Shown: one piece after another, positions 22,219-30,796 of the stretch
Layout of the letters: each line of letters opens with the position of its first letter
Numbering within the stretch: the stretch's first letter is position 1
Assembly: GCF_963676475.1 (NCBI RefSeq)
Contig: NZ_OY781106.1
Coordinates: 1,054,001-1,118,000, forward strand
DNA length: 64,000 bases
DNA from: an uncultured Celeribacter sp.
GTDB taxonomy: Bacteria > Pseudomonadota > Alphaproteobacteria > Rhodobacterales > Rhodobacteraceae
Reading direction: 5' to 3'
Translations under genes and position numbers: made by a program
The notes under the pieces: generated by a model
Seen by the model: only the letters and a program-made list of their open reading frames with translations
Database searches by the model: none
Told to the model about the DNA's origin: nothing

Positions 22219-24426
22219 ATGACTGCTGCCGCCCCGTCTTTTCTGTCCCGTTTGCACACCCGGTCGAGATACCTTGCCGGCGTGTCGTGCCTTCCCCGTC
22301 GGCTCACTCTGGCCGCAACGGTCGCGGTTTCGCTTTTGGTGGCGCTGTCGCAGCCCGGTGTGGCACAGGATCGCCCTGCCCCGCCCACAGCACTTTTGGC
22401 CGATGGGGTCACCTTTGATGGCGAGGTGTTGATTGCCACCGGCCATGTCGAAGTGGTGCAAGGCGCCACCCGGCTGACCGCAAGCCGGATTTCCTACGAT
22501 CAGTCCACCGGCGCGCTCAGCATCGACGGACCGATCCGCCTGACTCAAAGCGATACGGATGCCGTGGTTCTGGCCTCAGAGGCCGAACTCGACACCGAGC
22601 TCAGGAACGGCATCCTGACCTCTGCGCGCCTGGTGATCGACCGCCAGATGCAATTGGCGAGCGCCCGCCTCGACGTGGTCGACGGGCGTTACCTGCGGCT
22701 GCAAAAATCCGTTGCCTCAACCTGCGAAGTCTGCGCCGAGCGTCCTGTGCCTGTTTGGGAAATCCGGGCGAAAGAGATTGTTCATGACAGCGAGGCGCGC
22801 CAGCTCTATTTCACCAATGCCCAGTTTCGCATTCTCGATGTGCCGGTGGCCTGGCTGCCGCATCTTCGGGTGCCCGATCCGACCCTCAAACGGGCCAATG
22901 GTTTTCTGATCCCGGAGTTTCGCACGGATTCGACCTTGGGCAGCGGCATCGTAGTGCCGTATTTCATCACATTGGGGGAGCATCGCGACCTGACGGTTTC
23001 GCCCTATCTCGCCACCAACACGCGCACACTGAACCTGCGCTACCGTCAGGCCTTTGCGAACGGCGATCTCGAACTCAACGGCGCCGTCAGTTCGGATGAG
23101 ACCCGTGACGGGCTCAGGGCCTATCTTTTTGCCGAAGGGCAATGGGAAATCGGTCAGGGTCTCAATCTCGGTCTCGATCTTCGGGCGGCCTCCGATATCG
23201 CCTATCTCGCGGATTACGGCATCGACGATGGCGATTACCTGACCTCGAAAGCCACCCTGTCGCGCTTTGCGGCCTGGGAAGCGCTCGACGCGCAGCTGAC
23301 CTATTCGCGCAGCCTGCGCGCCTCGGATGCCGTCATAGAGGACATGTTGCCCTTTCTCGTCGGCGAGTTCAGCTATCAACGCGCTCTGGAGGTCCCCGGT
23401 CTCCCCGGACAATTGAGTTTCGGTCTGTCCGCCTCGACCTCCTATCGCGACTCGGAAGAGGACATCGAAGGCTATGACGTCGTGCGCCTCGGGGTTGAAA
23501 CCCGCTGGCGCGGCGGCATGGTCTTTGGCCCCGGGCTCAAACTCGACAGCACGGTGGCGGTCTTCGCGGACGGGTACATCCAACAACAAAACTCCGCCTA
23601 TGAAGATCAGATCGGGCGCTTGACGGGAGAGGCAGAAACACGTCTGAGCTGGCCTTTGCTGCGGCAAACCTCGACGGGGGCCTCGCAACTTCTGGAACCG
23701 ATGCTGCAACTCGGATGGTCGGACACCCGCGGCGGCTCCGTTCCCAACACGGATTCGCGGTTTGTCGAATTCGATGAGGGCAATCTTTTAACCCTGGCCC
23801 GGTTTCCGGGGGCGGACCGGCGCGAAACCGGACTGACAGCGGCGGCGGGCCTTAAATTCTCGCATTTCGGTTCGCGCGCAGAATATGGCCTCACCCTGGG
23901 ACGCGTTCTGCATCTCGACGAAACCGAGGCCTATTCCGACAGCTCCGGGCTATCGACATCGCAATCCGACTGGCTTTTGGCCGCGGCCGTTCAACTCGAT
24001 ACGGGGCTGGCATTTCATGCCCGCGCCTTGATTGATGCCTCCGCCGAGGTCACCAAATGGGAAACCCGGCTGGATTACATGCGCCCGCGCTACAGCATTG
24101 GCACCAGCTATGCCTATCTGATCGCAGATCCCGCCGAGGATCGCGAAAGACCGATCAATGAATTCGGCTTTGATGGCGATCTGCGCCTCGCCCGAAACTG
24201 GAGTGCCACGCTTCAATATCTTTACGATTTCTCCGAAAATGAAGAAACGCGGGCCGGATTCGGGGTGAAATATCAAAACGAATGCACCCGGATCAGTTTC
24301 GGCCTGAGCCGTCGCTATTGGGACACCGAGTCACTGGACCCGACCACGCGCGTGTCTTTTTCCGTGGGCTTCGGCGCGTTTGGCGCGAACTCTGGCGAAA
24401 AGAGGACCGGGACATGCGCTTTTTAA
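22219..24426 (+). CDS. lptD: LPS assembly protein LptD (outer-membrane translocon)
   Basis: Inserts LPS into the outer leaflet of the outer membrane together with LptE. 735 residues from ATG 22219: signal peptide (LTLAATVAVSLLVALSQPGVAQ, cleavage near 48), a periplasmic OstA/beta-jellyroll domain (about 60-190) and a 26-strand-type barrel. Cysteines in STCEVCAERP and two near the end (NECTRISFGL and TGTCAF) can form the family's structural disulfides. An in-frame ATG at 22207 is the alternative start. Part of the lptFG-lptD-surA-pdxA-rsmA series. Confidence 0.94.
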   Translation: MTAAAPSFLSRLHTRSRYLAGVSCLPRRLTLAATVAVSLLVALSQPGVAQDRPAPPTALLADGVTFDGEVLIATGHVEVVQGATRLTASRISYDQSTGALSIDGPIRLTQSDTDAVVLASEAELDTELRNGILTSARLVIDRQMQLASARLDVVDGRYLRLQKSVASTCEVCAERPVPVWEIRAKEIVHDSEARQLYFTNAQFRILDVPVAWLPHLRVPDPTLKRANGFLIPEFRTDSTLGSGIVVPYFITLGEHRDLTVSPYLATNTRTLNLRYRQAFANGDLELNGAVSSDETRDGLRAYLFAEGQWEIGQGLNLGLDLRAASDIAYLADYGIDDGDYLTSKATLSRFAAWEALDAQLTYSRSLRASDAVIEDMLPFLVGEFSYQRALEVPGLPGQLSFGLSASTSYRDSEEDIEGYDVVRLGVETRWRGGMVFGPGLKLDSTVAVFADGYIQQQNSAYEDQIGRLTGEAETRLSWPLLRQTSTGASQLLEPMLQLGWSDTRGGSVPNTDSRFVEFDEGNLLTLARFPGADRRETGLTAAAGLKFSHFGSRAEYGLTLGRVLHLDETEAYSDSSGLSTSQSDWLLAAAVQLDTGLAFHARALIDASAEVTKWETRLDYMRPRYSIGTSYAYLIADPAEDRERPINEFGFDGDLRLARNWSATLQYLYDFSENEETRAGFGVKYQNECTRISFGLSRRYWDTESLDPTTRVSFSVGFGAFGANSGEKRTGTCAF

Positions 24427-24608
24427 CCGGCTCAGGCGTCGGTGTCTTCGCAATCTTTCGCCATGTTGAACAGACAGGCCTTGCAATCCGCTTGGCCCCT
24501 GTTGCCAAACCTCTTAGAAAGAGCCATGCAGAGTCCTGCAACGCGCGGATGCAGTCCCTATGGATGCATCCCCTGACAGGGGTATAACGGTGGAATATGG
24601 GAGTGGGC

Positions 24609-25877
24609 ATGACACGCAAATTCGGGGCTGATCTGATCGCCGGGCTGAAGAAAGCCACCTTCGGGACGCTCCGTGGGGCGCTCTGTGCCGTGGTCTTTGG
24701 ATTGCCCACTGGCCTCGCCCCTGCTGCGGCGCAAAACATGTTCGCGCCCGTGGCCTACGTCAATGACAAGGTGGTGACCAGCTATGAGCTGAACCAGCGC
24801 ATCCAGTTCATGAGCGTTCTGGGCAGCACGCCCACCCGTCAGGCCGCCCTTGATGCGCTGATCGAAGACCGGCTCAAGGAAAATGAAATGGAGCGCGTGG
24901 GGCTTGAACTCACCGATGAGCAAATCGCGCAGGGTATTCAGGAATTCGCCAGCCGCGGCGGTCTGCGTCCAGAGCAATTCCTCAGCCTCATGGCCCGCGA
25001 AGGCATCAGCGCCCAGACGGTGCGCGATTTCGTCGGCGTCGGCCTTTTGTGGCGCGAATACGCCCGGGCGCGCTTTGCCTCCAAGGCACAAGTTTCCGAG
25101 GTCGAAGTTGATCGCGCCCTGCAAAACAACGGCCCCTCCGGCGGCCTTCGGGTCCTCATGTCGGAGCTTTTCCTGCCCGCGCGCACGCCCGAGGAACGCG
25201 CAGAGTCCGAGGCTCTGGCAAAACGCATTGCCGCGCGCCCGACCATCGGCGCCTTTGCCGCCGCCGCCCGCGAATATTCCGTTGCGCCCTCGCGCGACAA
25301 AGCCGGTCGGATGGATTGGGTGAACATCGGCGATCTGCCACCGGCACTGCGGGGCACGGTCGCGGGGCTCAAACCCGGCGAAATCACGGCACCTCTGTCG
25401 ACACAAAACGCCATCGGCCTGTTCCAGTTGCGGTCTGTCGCAGAAACCGCGCGCCCCACGCCGAAAGCCGATGCCATCGAATATGCCGCCTATTACATCG
25501 CGGGCGGTCGTTCCGAGGCGGCTCTGAAGCGCGCCGCAGAGGTGGAGGCCCGCGTCGACAGCTGTGAAGATCTCTACACCGTCGCCAAGGGGGAACCCGC
25601 GGAAGTTTTGCAAATAGACACGCTGCCTGCGGGTGACATTCCGACGGATGTGGCCGTGGAACTGGCCAAGCTTGATCCCGGCGAGGTGTCCACCGCCTTG
25701 ACCCGCGCGAATGGTCAGACGCTTGTGTTCCTGATGATGTGTGGCCGCAGCTACGGCAATTCAGGCGAAGCGGATCGTGAGCAGGTGCGCAATCAGTTGC
25801 AGACCCGACGCCTCGCGGCCCTCGCGGACAGCTTTGTCGCCGAAATGCGGGCCGATGCGACCATCGTCTACCCCTGA
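24609..25877 (+). CDS. surA: Periplasmic chaperone and peptidyl-prolyl isomerase SurA
   Basis: Escorts unfolded outer-membrane proteins, including LptD, to the BAM complex. 422 residues from ATG 24609 (GGAG at 24600-24603): signal peptide ending PAAAQ, the SurA N-terminal helical domain (VAYVNDKVVTSYELNQR) and one recognisable parvulin domain (about 180-280, with AGRMDWVNIGDLPPALRGTV). A second parvulin region at 290-400 is diverged. It lies 182 bp after lptD, a gap large enough for its own promoter. Confidence 0.93.
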   Translation: MTRKFGADLIAGLKKATFGTLRGALCAVVFGLPTGLAPAAAQNMFAPVAYVNDKVVTSYELNQRIQFMSVLGSTPTRQAALDALIEDRLKENEMERVGLELTDEQIAQGIQEFASRGGLRPEQFLSLMAREGISAQTVRDFVGVGLLWREYARARFASKAQVSEVEVDRALQNNGPSGGLRVLMSELFLPARTPEERAESEALAKRIAARPTIGAFAAAAREYSVAPSRDKAGRMDWVNIGDLPPALRGTVAGLKPGEITAPLSTQNAIGLFQLRSVAETARPTPKADAIEYAAYYIAGGRSEAALKRAAEVEARVDSCEDLYTVAKGEPAEVLQIDTLPAGDIPTDVAVELAKLDPGEVSTALTRANGQTLVFLMMCGRSYGNSGEADREQVRNQLQTRRLAALADSFVAEMRADATIVYP

Positions 25878-25919
25878 TCTGACGCCCCTCGCGAAAGGGC
25901 CAGTTATGAAAGAAGAGAT

Positions 25920-26903
25920 ATGAGCCCGGCTGCTTTTGCCCCCATCGCGCTGAGTTGCGGCGAACCGGCGGGCGTCGGGCCCGAACTGGCCGTCGCCGCC
26001 GCACAACATCTCGACGGATCGTTGCCGTTTTTCTGGATCGGCGACCCGCGCCACCTGCCCGACGGCGCTCACTACACCGAAATCTCGGAGCCTCAAGAGG
26101 CGCATCATGTCGCCTCGGGCACGCTTCCCGTGCTGCGCCATGATTTCGCCGCCCCTGCCACACCGGGCAAACCGGACCTGAGCAACGCACAGGGCGTGAT
26201 CGACGTGATCGCGCGGGGCGTGTCTTTGGTGCAATCGGGGGCTGCTTCGGCGCTGTGCACCGCCCCCATTCACAAGAAAGTCCTGAAAGATGGCGCCGGT
26301 TTCGCCTTTCCCGGCCACACCGAATATCTTGCCCATCTGGGCCATGTAGGCCGCGTGGTCATGATGCTGGCCTGCCCCGAGCTGCGCGTTGTGCCCGTGA
26401 CCATCCACATCGCGCTCAAGGACGTGCCCGCGGCCTTCACGCCCGCGTTGCTCGAAGAGACCATTCGCATCACCGCCGCCGATCTCAGCCGCTTCTGGGG
26501 GATTGAACGCCCGCGCATTGCGCTTGCCGGGCTTAATCCGCATGCGGGCGAAGGTGGCGCGATGGGCATGGAAGAACTCGACTGGATGATCCCTTTGATC
26601 GCGCGTTTGAGCGCAGAAGGCTTTGATCTCAAAGGCCCAATGCCGCCCGACACGATGTTCCATGCCCGTGCCCGCGCCGAGTATGACGTCGCGCTCTGTG
26701 CCTATCACGACCAAGCGCTCATCCCGATCAAGACGATTGATTTCGCAGGCGGCGTCAATGTCACTTTGGGCCTACCCTTCATCCGCACCTCGCCCGACCA
26801 CGGCACGGCGTTTGACATCGCGGGGAAAGGTCTTGCCGATCCGACAAGCCTGATCGCGGCGCTTAAAATGGCAGCTCAGATGGCCGAGAAGGGAGGGCGC
26901 TGA
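25920..26903 (+). CDS. pdxA: 4-hydroxythreonine-4-phosphate dehydrogenase
   Basis: Oxidises 4-phosphohydroxy-L-threonine in pyridoxal phosphate synthesis. 327 residues with CGEPAGVGPELA, CTAPIHKKVLK, FPGHTEYLA, ALAGLNPHAGEGGAMG and the metal-binding AYHDQALIPIKT followed by GLPFIRTSPDHGTAFDIAGK. GAAGAG precedes the ATG. Its last base overlaps the first of rsmA. The surA-pdxA-rsmA order is shared with enterobacteria. Confidence 0.96.
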   Translation: MSPAAFAPIALSCGEPAGVGPELAVAAAQHLDGSLPFFWIGDPRHLPDGAHYTEISEPQEAHHVASGTLPVLRHDFAAPATPGKPDLSNAQGVIDVIARGVSLVQSGAASALCTAPIHKKVLKDGAGFAFPGHTEYLAHLGHVGRVVMMLACPELRVVPVTIHIALKDVPAAFTPALLEETIRITAADLSRFWGIERPRIALAGLNPHAGEGGAMGMEELDWMIPLIARLSAEGFDLKGPMPPDTMFHARARAEYDVALCAYHDQALIPIKTIDFAGGVNVTLGLPFIRTSPDHGTAFDIAGKGLADPTSLIAALKMAAQMAEKGGR

Positions 26904-27757
26904 TGGCCACCGTTGATGGGCTTCCACCGCTGCGCGATGTGATCGAAACCCATGGTCTCGTCGCCAAAAAATCTCTCGGGCAGAACTTTCTTCTCGATCT
27001 GAACCTGACGTCGAAAATCGCCCGCCAAGCGGGTGATCTGACGCAATCCGACGTGTTGGAGGTCGGCCCCGGCCCCGGTGGTCTGACCCGTGGCCTTCTG
27101 GCCGAGGGCGCGCGCAAGGTTCTGGCCGTGGAAAAAGACAGCCGTGCCATGGGGCCGCTGTCGGAGATCTCGGCTGCCTATCCCGGACGTCTTGAGGTGA
27201 TCAATGCCGACGCCTTGGAGATCGACCCGCTCGAACGTCTGACGCCGCCGGTGCGCGTGGTCGCAAACCTGCCCTATAACGTCGGCACGGAGCTCTTGGT
27301 GCGCTGGCTCACGCCGCCCACATGGCCGCCCTACTGGGCCTCGCTGACGCTGATGTTCCAGAAAGAAGTGGCGGAGCGCATCGTCGCAGAACCCGGCTCG
27401 AAAAAATACGGTCGCCTCGCGATCCTCAGCCAATGGCGCACGCAACCCCGGATTGTCATGGAACTGCCGCCAGAGGCCTTTAGTCCGCCGCCGAAAATCC
27501 ATTCCGCCGTGGTTCATTTTGACGCCCTGCCCGCACCGCGGTTCGAGGCCGATCCCAAAGTGTTGGAGCGTATTGTCGCCGCCGGGTTCAACCAGCGCCG
27601 CAAGATGCTCCGCGCCTCGCTCAAGGGCGTCTCTCCAGAGATCGAAGACCGGCTGGTGGCGGCTGGGATCAGACCCACGGACCGCGCCGAACAAGTGCCA
27701 ATCGAAGGGTGGTGCGCACTCGCCAGAGAAGTGGCCAGCGACGTCCCGAAAGGATAA
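26903..27757 (+). CDS. rsmA: 16S rRNA (adenine1518/1519-N6)-dimethyltransferase
   Basis: Dimethylates two adjacent adenines in the 3' hairpin of 16S rRNA, a late quality step of 30S assembly (also called KsgA). 284 residues with LGQNFLLDLNL, the SAM motif EVGPGPGGLT, NADALE and the catalytic NLPYNVGTELL. The C-terminal small domain begins near 200. Overlaps pdxA by one base and is followed after three bases by a VOC-family gene. Confidence 0.96.
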   Translation: MATVDGLPPLRDVIETHGLVAKKSLGQNFLLDLNLTSKIARQAGDLTQSDVLEVGPGPGGLTRGLLAEGARKVLAVEKDSRAMGPLSEISAAYPGRLEVINADALEIDPLERLTPPVRVVANLPYNVGTELLVRWLTPPTWPPYWASLTLMFQKEVAERIVAEPGSKKYGRLAILSQWRTQPRIVMELPPEAFSPPPKIHSAVVHFDALPAPRFEADPKVLERIVAAGFNQRRKMLRASLKGVSPEIEDRLVAAGIRPTDRAEQVPIEGWCALAREVASDVPKG

Positions 27758-27760
27758 GCC

Positions 27761-28183
27761 ATGTTTTCCCATGTCACCGTCGGCGCCGACGATCTCGACC
27801 TGGCCGCTGCCTTTTATGACGCCGTGCTGATCCCCTTGGGACTGCATCAACGCGAGGTGATCCCCGATGGCGGGCCGAACTCGCGCTGTTGGGTCCGGCC
27901 GGAAGCGCCTTATCCGCGATTTTATGTCTACAAACCCTTCGATGGCACGCCCTCGCGCGCGGGCAATGGCACGATGCTGGCCTTCGTGGCCCCCACCCGC
28001 GCTGCCGTCGACACAGCCCATGCCGCAGGGCTGGCGCAAGGAGGCGTGGATGAGGGCGCGCCCGGTCTCAGACCGCAGTACGCGCCCGATTATTACGGCG
28101 CCTACCTGCGTGATCCCTCGGGAAACAAGGTCCATATCGTGCACCGTGCCGAATTGACCGAGAGTTTCGGGATACTGCCCTAA
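27761..28183 (+). CDS. VOC-superfamily (glyoxalase-like) protein
   Basis: 140 residues built of two beta-alpha-beta-beta-beta units: MFSHVTVGADDLDLAAAFYDAVLIPLG at the start and YGAYLRDPSGNKVHIVHRA at the end, with a His near the start and the late His/Glu as possible metal ligands. The substrate is unknown; family members include glyoxalases, dioxygenases and resistance proteins. It starts three bases after rsmA, so it is part of that transcript. Confidence 0.88.
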   Translation: MFSHVTVGADDLDLAAAFYDAVLIPLGLHQREVIPDGGPNSRCWVRPEAPYPRFYVYKPFDGTPSRAGNGTMLAFVAPTRAAVDTAHAAGLAQGGVDEGAPGLRPQYAPDYYGAYLRDPSGNKVHIVHRAELTESFGILP

Positions 28184-28327
28184 ACGCACGCCTAAACTCA
28201 GGTTCAATCCCCTTGAACCTTGACGAAAACCTCTTGCTCCAACTCGGGTCCAATAGGTTTTCCGACGGTTTCCTGCCTTTTTCACGAGGCCGGCCCTTTT
28301 GCCGGTGCTTTTGAAAAAGGACAGACC

Positions 28328-28576
28328 ATGCTCAAACCCCTGATTTCCGCCACGCTTCTGGCCGCAACGCTCACCACCGGCGCTTTCGCCGCTGGCAAGG
28401 TCGAACTGAGCGATGCCAACAAGATGAAGATCACCGAAATGCTCACCGCAGAGGGCCATGACGTGGGCAAGATCAAACTCGAGGACGGGCTCTATGAGGC
28501 CTACACCAAGAAGGAGGGTCAAAAGCTCGAAGTGTTTCTCGATGGCGATTTCAACATCGTGAAAATCGAAGACTGA
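28328..28576 (+). CDS. Small periplasmic PepSY-domain protein (82 aa)
   Basis: Signal peptide (MLKPLISATLLAATLTTGAFA, cleavage near 22) followed by one PepSY-like domain: the phrases MTAEGHDVGKIKLEDGLYEAY (seen here with LTAEGHD), then LEVFLDGDFNIVKIED. AAAGGA precedes the ATG; the longer frame starting at 28220 is rejected. The next gene encodes a di-haem cytochrome b membrane protein, a pairing often seen with PepSY proteins, suggesting a role in periplasmic electron transfer or its control. Confidence 0.85.
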   Translation: MLKPLISATLLAATLTTGAFAAGKVELSDANKMKITEMLTAEGHDVGKIKLEDGLYEAYTKKEGQKLEVFLDGDFNIVKIED

Positions 28577-28626
28577 TGATGGCTATGGGGGGGCAAACGC
28601 CCCCCAAATTACAGGAGAGCCCCACC

Positions 28627-29166
28627 ATGACACGCGAGAAAATGACACGCGAAAAAATCTGGGACCCCGTCGTCCGCCTGTTTCACTGGACGCTTGTCGT
28701 CTGCTTCGCCGCCAATGCGCTTTTTGTCGATGACGAAAGCGATCTGCATCTCTGGATCGGCTATACGATCATTGCGCTTTTGACGATCCGCGTGATCTGG
28801 GGATTTGTCGGCAGTCGTTACGCCCGCTTCGCCAGTTTCCCGCCCTCTGCGTCGCAGGCGGTGGAACAGGCCACGGACATGGTGACCGGACGGGTGCGCG
28901 CGCACAAAGGCCATACGCCTCTGGGCGCCTTGATGATCTACAACATCATCGCCACGCTCGGTCTCATCGGCCTCTCCGGTTGGCTGATGACCACCGATCT
29001 GTTTTGGGGCGTCGAATGGCCCGAGGAAGTCCATGAAATCGCGGTCGGCTGGGCCGAGTTTTCGGTGCTTTTGCATATCGCCGCCGTGTTTTTCGAAAGC
29101 TGGCGGACGCGCATCAACCTTCCCCGCGCGATGGTGACTGGCTATAAGGACATGCCGGATTCCTAA
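28627..29166 (+). CDS. Cytochrome b561/Ni-hydrogenase b-type membrane protein (179 aa)
   Basis: Four membrane helices (about residues 18-36, 43-62, 98-118 and 144-162) with haem-ligand histidines in VVRLFHWTLV, DLHLWIGYT and VLLHIAAVFFES, as in the bacterial cytochrome b561 (DUF4405-like/CybB) group. AGGAG lies nine bases before the ATG. The first ten residues are a perfect doubling of MTREK, encoded by two nearly identical 15-bp blocks. Probably an inner-membrane quinone-linked electron carrier. Lies 50 bp after the PepSY gene. Confidence 0.87.
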   Translation: MTREKMTREKIWDPVVRLFHWTLVVCFAANALFVDDESDLHLWIGYTIIALLTIRVIWGFVGSRYARFASFPPSASQAVEQATDMVTGRVRAHKGHTPLGALMIYNIIATLGLIGLSGWLMTTDLFWGVEWPEEVHEIAVGWAEFSVLLHIAAVFFESWRTRINLPRAMVTGYKDMPDS

Positions 29167-29186
29167 ACCCTATAGAGGACATCGCC

Positions 29187-29720
29187 ATGGCACATCCTGC
29201 CTTCATCGGACGTCCGACGCCCGCGGTCATGGTGGCCCTGATCGCCGCCCAGGCCTTTTGCGCGCTGTTTTTCATCACGGATGTTCTGACCGATCTGGGC
29301 GAAGTGGGCGGAAAACCGACCACACATCTTTTGATCGAAGCCATGGCGGCGGCCACTCTGGTCGTCGCGATTTTCCTCGAAACACGGCTGATGCTGGACC
29401 TTTTCGCGCGCAAAGCCCGGCTCGAAGACAGCCTCAAAGAAGCATCTCGCGCGGTGTTCGAGGTGATCGAGGCGCATTTCGACGGCTGGGCGCTGTCTCC
29501 TGCGGAGCGCGATGTGGCAACGTTTCTGGTCAAAGGCCTGTCGATTTCAGAAATTGCAGAGTTGCGTGGCAATAAGGAAGGCACGATCAAGGCACATCTC
29601 AACGCGATCTATCGCAAATCCGGGACCCGCAACCGGGCGGAATTGATGTCTGCGGTCATTGATACGCTGATCGACTCCGGTCTCGAGGCAGAGGGTTCAA
29701 GCGCGCCGCATACGCCCTGA
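29187..29720 (+). CDS. Membrane-anchored LuxR-type helix-turn-helix protein (177 aa)
   Basis: Two hydrophobic segments (about 13-33 and 46-66) precede a coiled linker and a C-terminal GerE/LuxR helix-turn-helix (about 102-165: LSPAERDVATFLVKGLSISEIAELRGNKEGTIKAHLNAIYRKSG, split here only for naming). No receiver, PAS or autoinducer domain is present. It would bind DNA while held at the inner membrane, possibly sensing membrane or redox state. It follows the cytochrome b gene by 20 bp and probably shares its transcript. Ligand and targets are unknown. Confidence 0.82.
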   Translation: MAHPAFIGRPTPAVMVALIAAQAFCALFFITDVLTDLGEVGGKPTTHLLIEAMAAATLVVAIFLETRLMLDLFARKARLEDSLKEASRAVFEVIEAHFDGWALSPAERDVATFLVKGLSISEIAELRGNKEGTIKAHLNAIYRKSGTRNRAELMSAVIDTLIDSGLEAEGSSAPHTP

Positions 29721-29729
29721 AAACAAAAA

Positions 29730-29747
29730 CCCCCGCCGAAGCGAGGG
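29730..29747 (-). terminator. Terminator downstream of the DUF4167 gene
   Basis: CCCCCGC and GCGAGGG pair around CGAA. On the minus strand the stem is followed by GTTTTTGTTTT, ending the DUF4167 transcript; it sits between the convergent LuxR-type and DUF4167 genes. Confidence 0.7.
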
Positions 29748-29776
29748 ATTCATGCCATGGGACTTCAAAGCGCGCC

Positions 29777-30409
29777 TTATTCGGCGGCGTCCGGTGTGGT
29801 CTCTGGCCTGGTTTCTGGCGTCGGTTCGGATTTGGCCTCAGAGCCGCCCTCTTCCGCCGCCTTGGCTGCGGCTTCCGCATCCTTTTCGGCTTTGGTCTTG
29901 CGCGGTTTGCGCGGCGCGCGCGGTTTTTTCGGCTTCGGTGCCTCGCTCCCCTCTTTCGGGGCTTCTTCCGGGGTCTCTACGAGCCCGGTGTCGCCTTCGT
30001 CCGATTTGGTGTCAATGAAGACCAGATCGGGCTGATCGCCCTCGCCTGCGGCCTGTTGCAACTGATGTTCGTCACGCTTGCGCTGACGCTCGGCGCGTTC
30101 GGCCTCCTGACGTTCACGACGTTCGTTTTGCTCACGCTCTTGCTGCTCGCGCTGCGATTCCTGTTCTTTCTGAGCTTGTCCCAAAAGGCGCAGGTAATGT
30201 TCCGCATGCTGTTGAAAGTTCTCAGCCGCCACCCGGTCGTTGCCAAGCTGCGCGTCGCGGGCCAGCTGGTTGTATTTCTCGATGATCTGCTGTGGCGTGC
30301 CGCGCACCTTGCCTTCGGGGCCGGAGCTGTCGAAAACACGGTTGACGATATTGCCAACGGAACGGTTGCGGTTGTTCTTGGACCGCGAACGGTTTTTAGA
30401 AGATCTCAT
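29777..30409 (-). CDS. DUF4167-domain protein (210 aa)
   Basis: The first 75 residues match DUF4167: a very basic opening (MRSSKNRSRSKNNRNRS), then NRVFDSSGPEGKVRGTPQQIIEKYNQLARDAQLGNDRVAAENFQQHAEHY (given here as the family core). A Gln/Glu/Arg-rich helical stretch follows (about 80-120), then an acidic segment and a Lys/Pro/Arg tail. It is likely nucleic-acid associated; the function is unknown. In alphaproteobacteria this gene usually follows prmC, as here on the same strand, though a 387-bp gap separates them. Confidence 0.87.
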   Translation of the reverse strand: MRSSKNRSRSKNNRNRSVGNIVNRVFDSSGPEGKVRGTPQQIIEKYNQLARDAQLGNDRVAAENFQQHAEHYLRLLGQAQKEQESQREQQEREQNERRERQEAERAERQRKRDEHQLQQAAGEGDQPDLVFIDTKSDEGDTGLVETPEEAPKEGSEAPKPKKPRAPRKPRKTKAEKDAEAAAKAAEEGGSEAKSEPTPETRPETTPDAAE

Positions 30410-30796
30410 ATGTTGTTCTTTCGAGCCTATATCTCGGTGAGTCGAGCCTGTTGCCGGATTCTTGGACCGGCTTGTCCTGAAACGGGCTTGTCTGTCCTTG
30501 TTTATCCGCACTTCATGTTGTGGTCTGCGCTCCCCGAAATGAGAGCCCTCAACGTCAAAGCTGTGCAGGGTAACCGCGTTGGGGAGTGACCTCCGCCTTA
30601 CGCTGTCCCCAGTAACCATGTACATCCACGCATTACAAGAGGTTTTTGCACATGGGTTGCGCCAAATTGAACCGTTTTGCCCGGATTTTGCCAATCCATG
30701 CTTGGCTCCACAAAGGGTATCGCTAACAGGCACTCTGGCGCAAAAGGATTAGCAAATCCCTTATTGCCGCTGAACCGGGCGCATTAGTTTTCCGGA
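30410..30796 (-). other. Gene-less stretch between prmC and the DUF4167 gene
   Basis: 387 bp with no supported gene on either strand. The long open frames here are extensions of the DUF4167 frame and lack ribosome sites. It is less GC-rich than the genes around it and probably carries the DUF4167 promoter and leader. A short structured RNA cannot be excluded, but no known RNA family is recognised. Confidence 0.5.
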
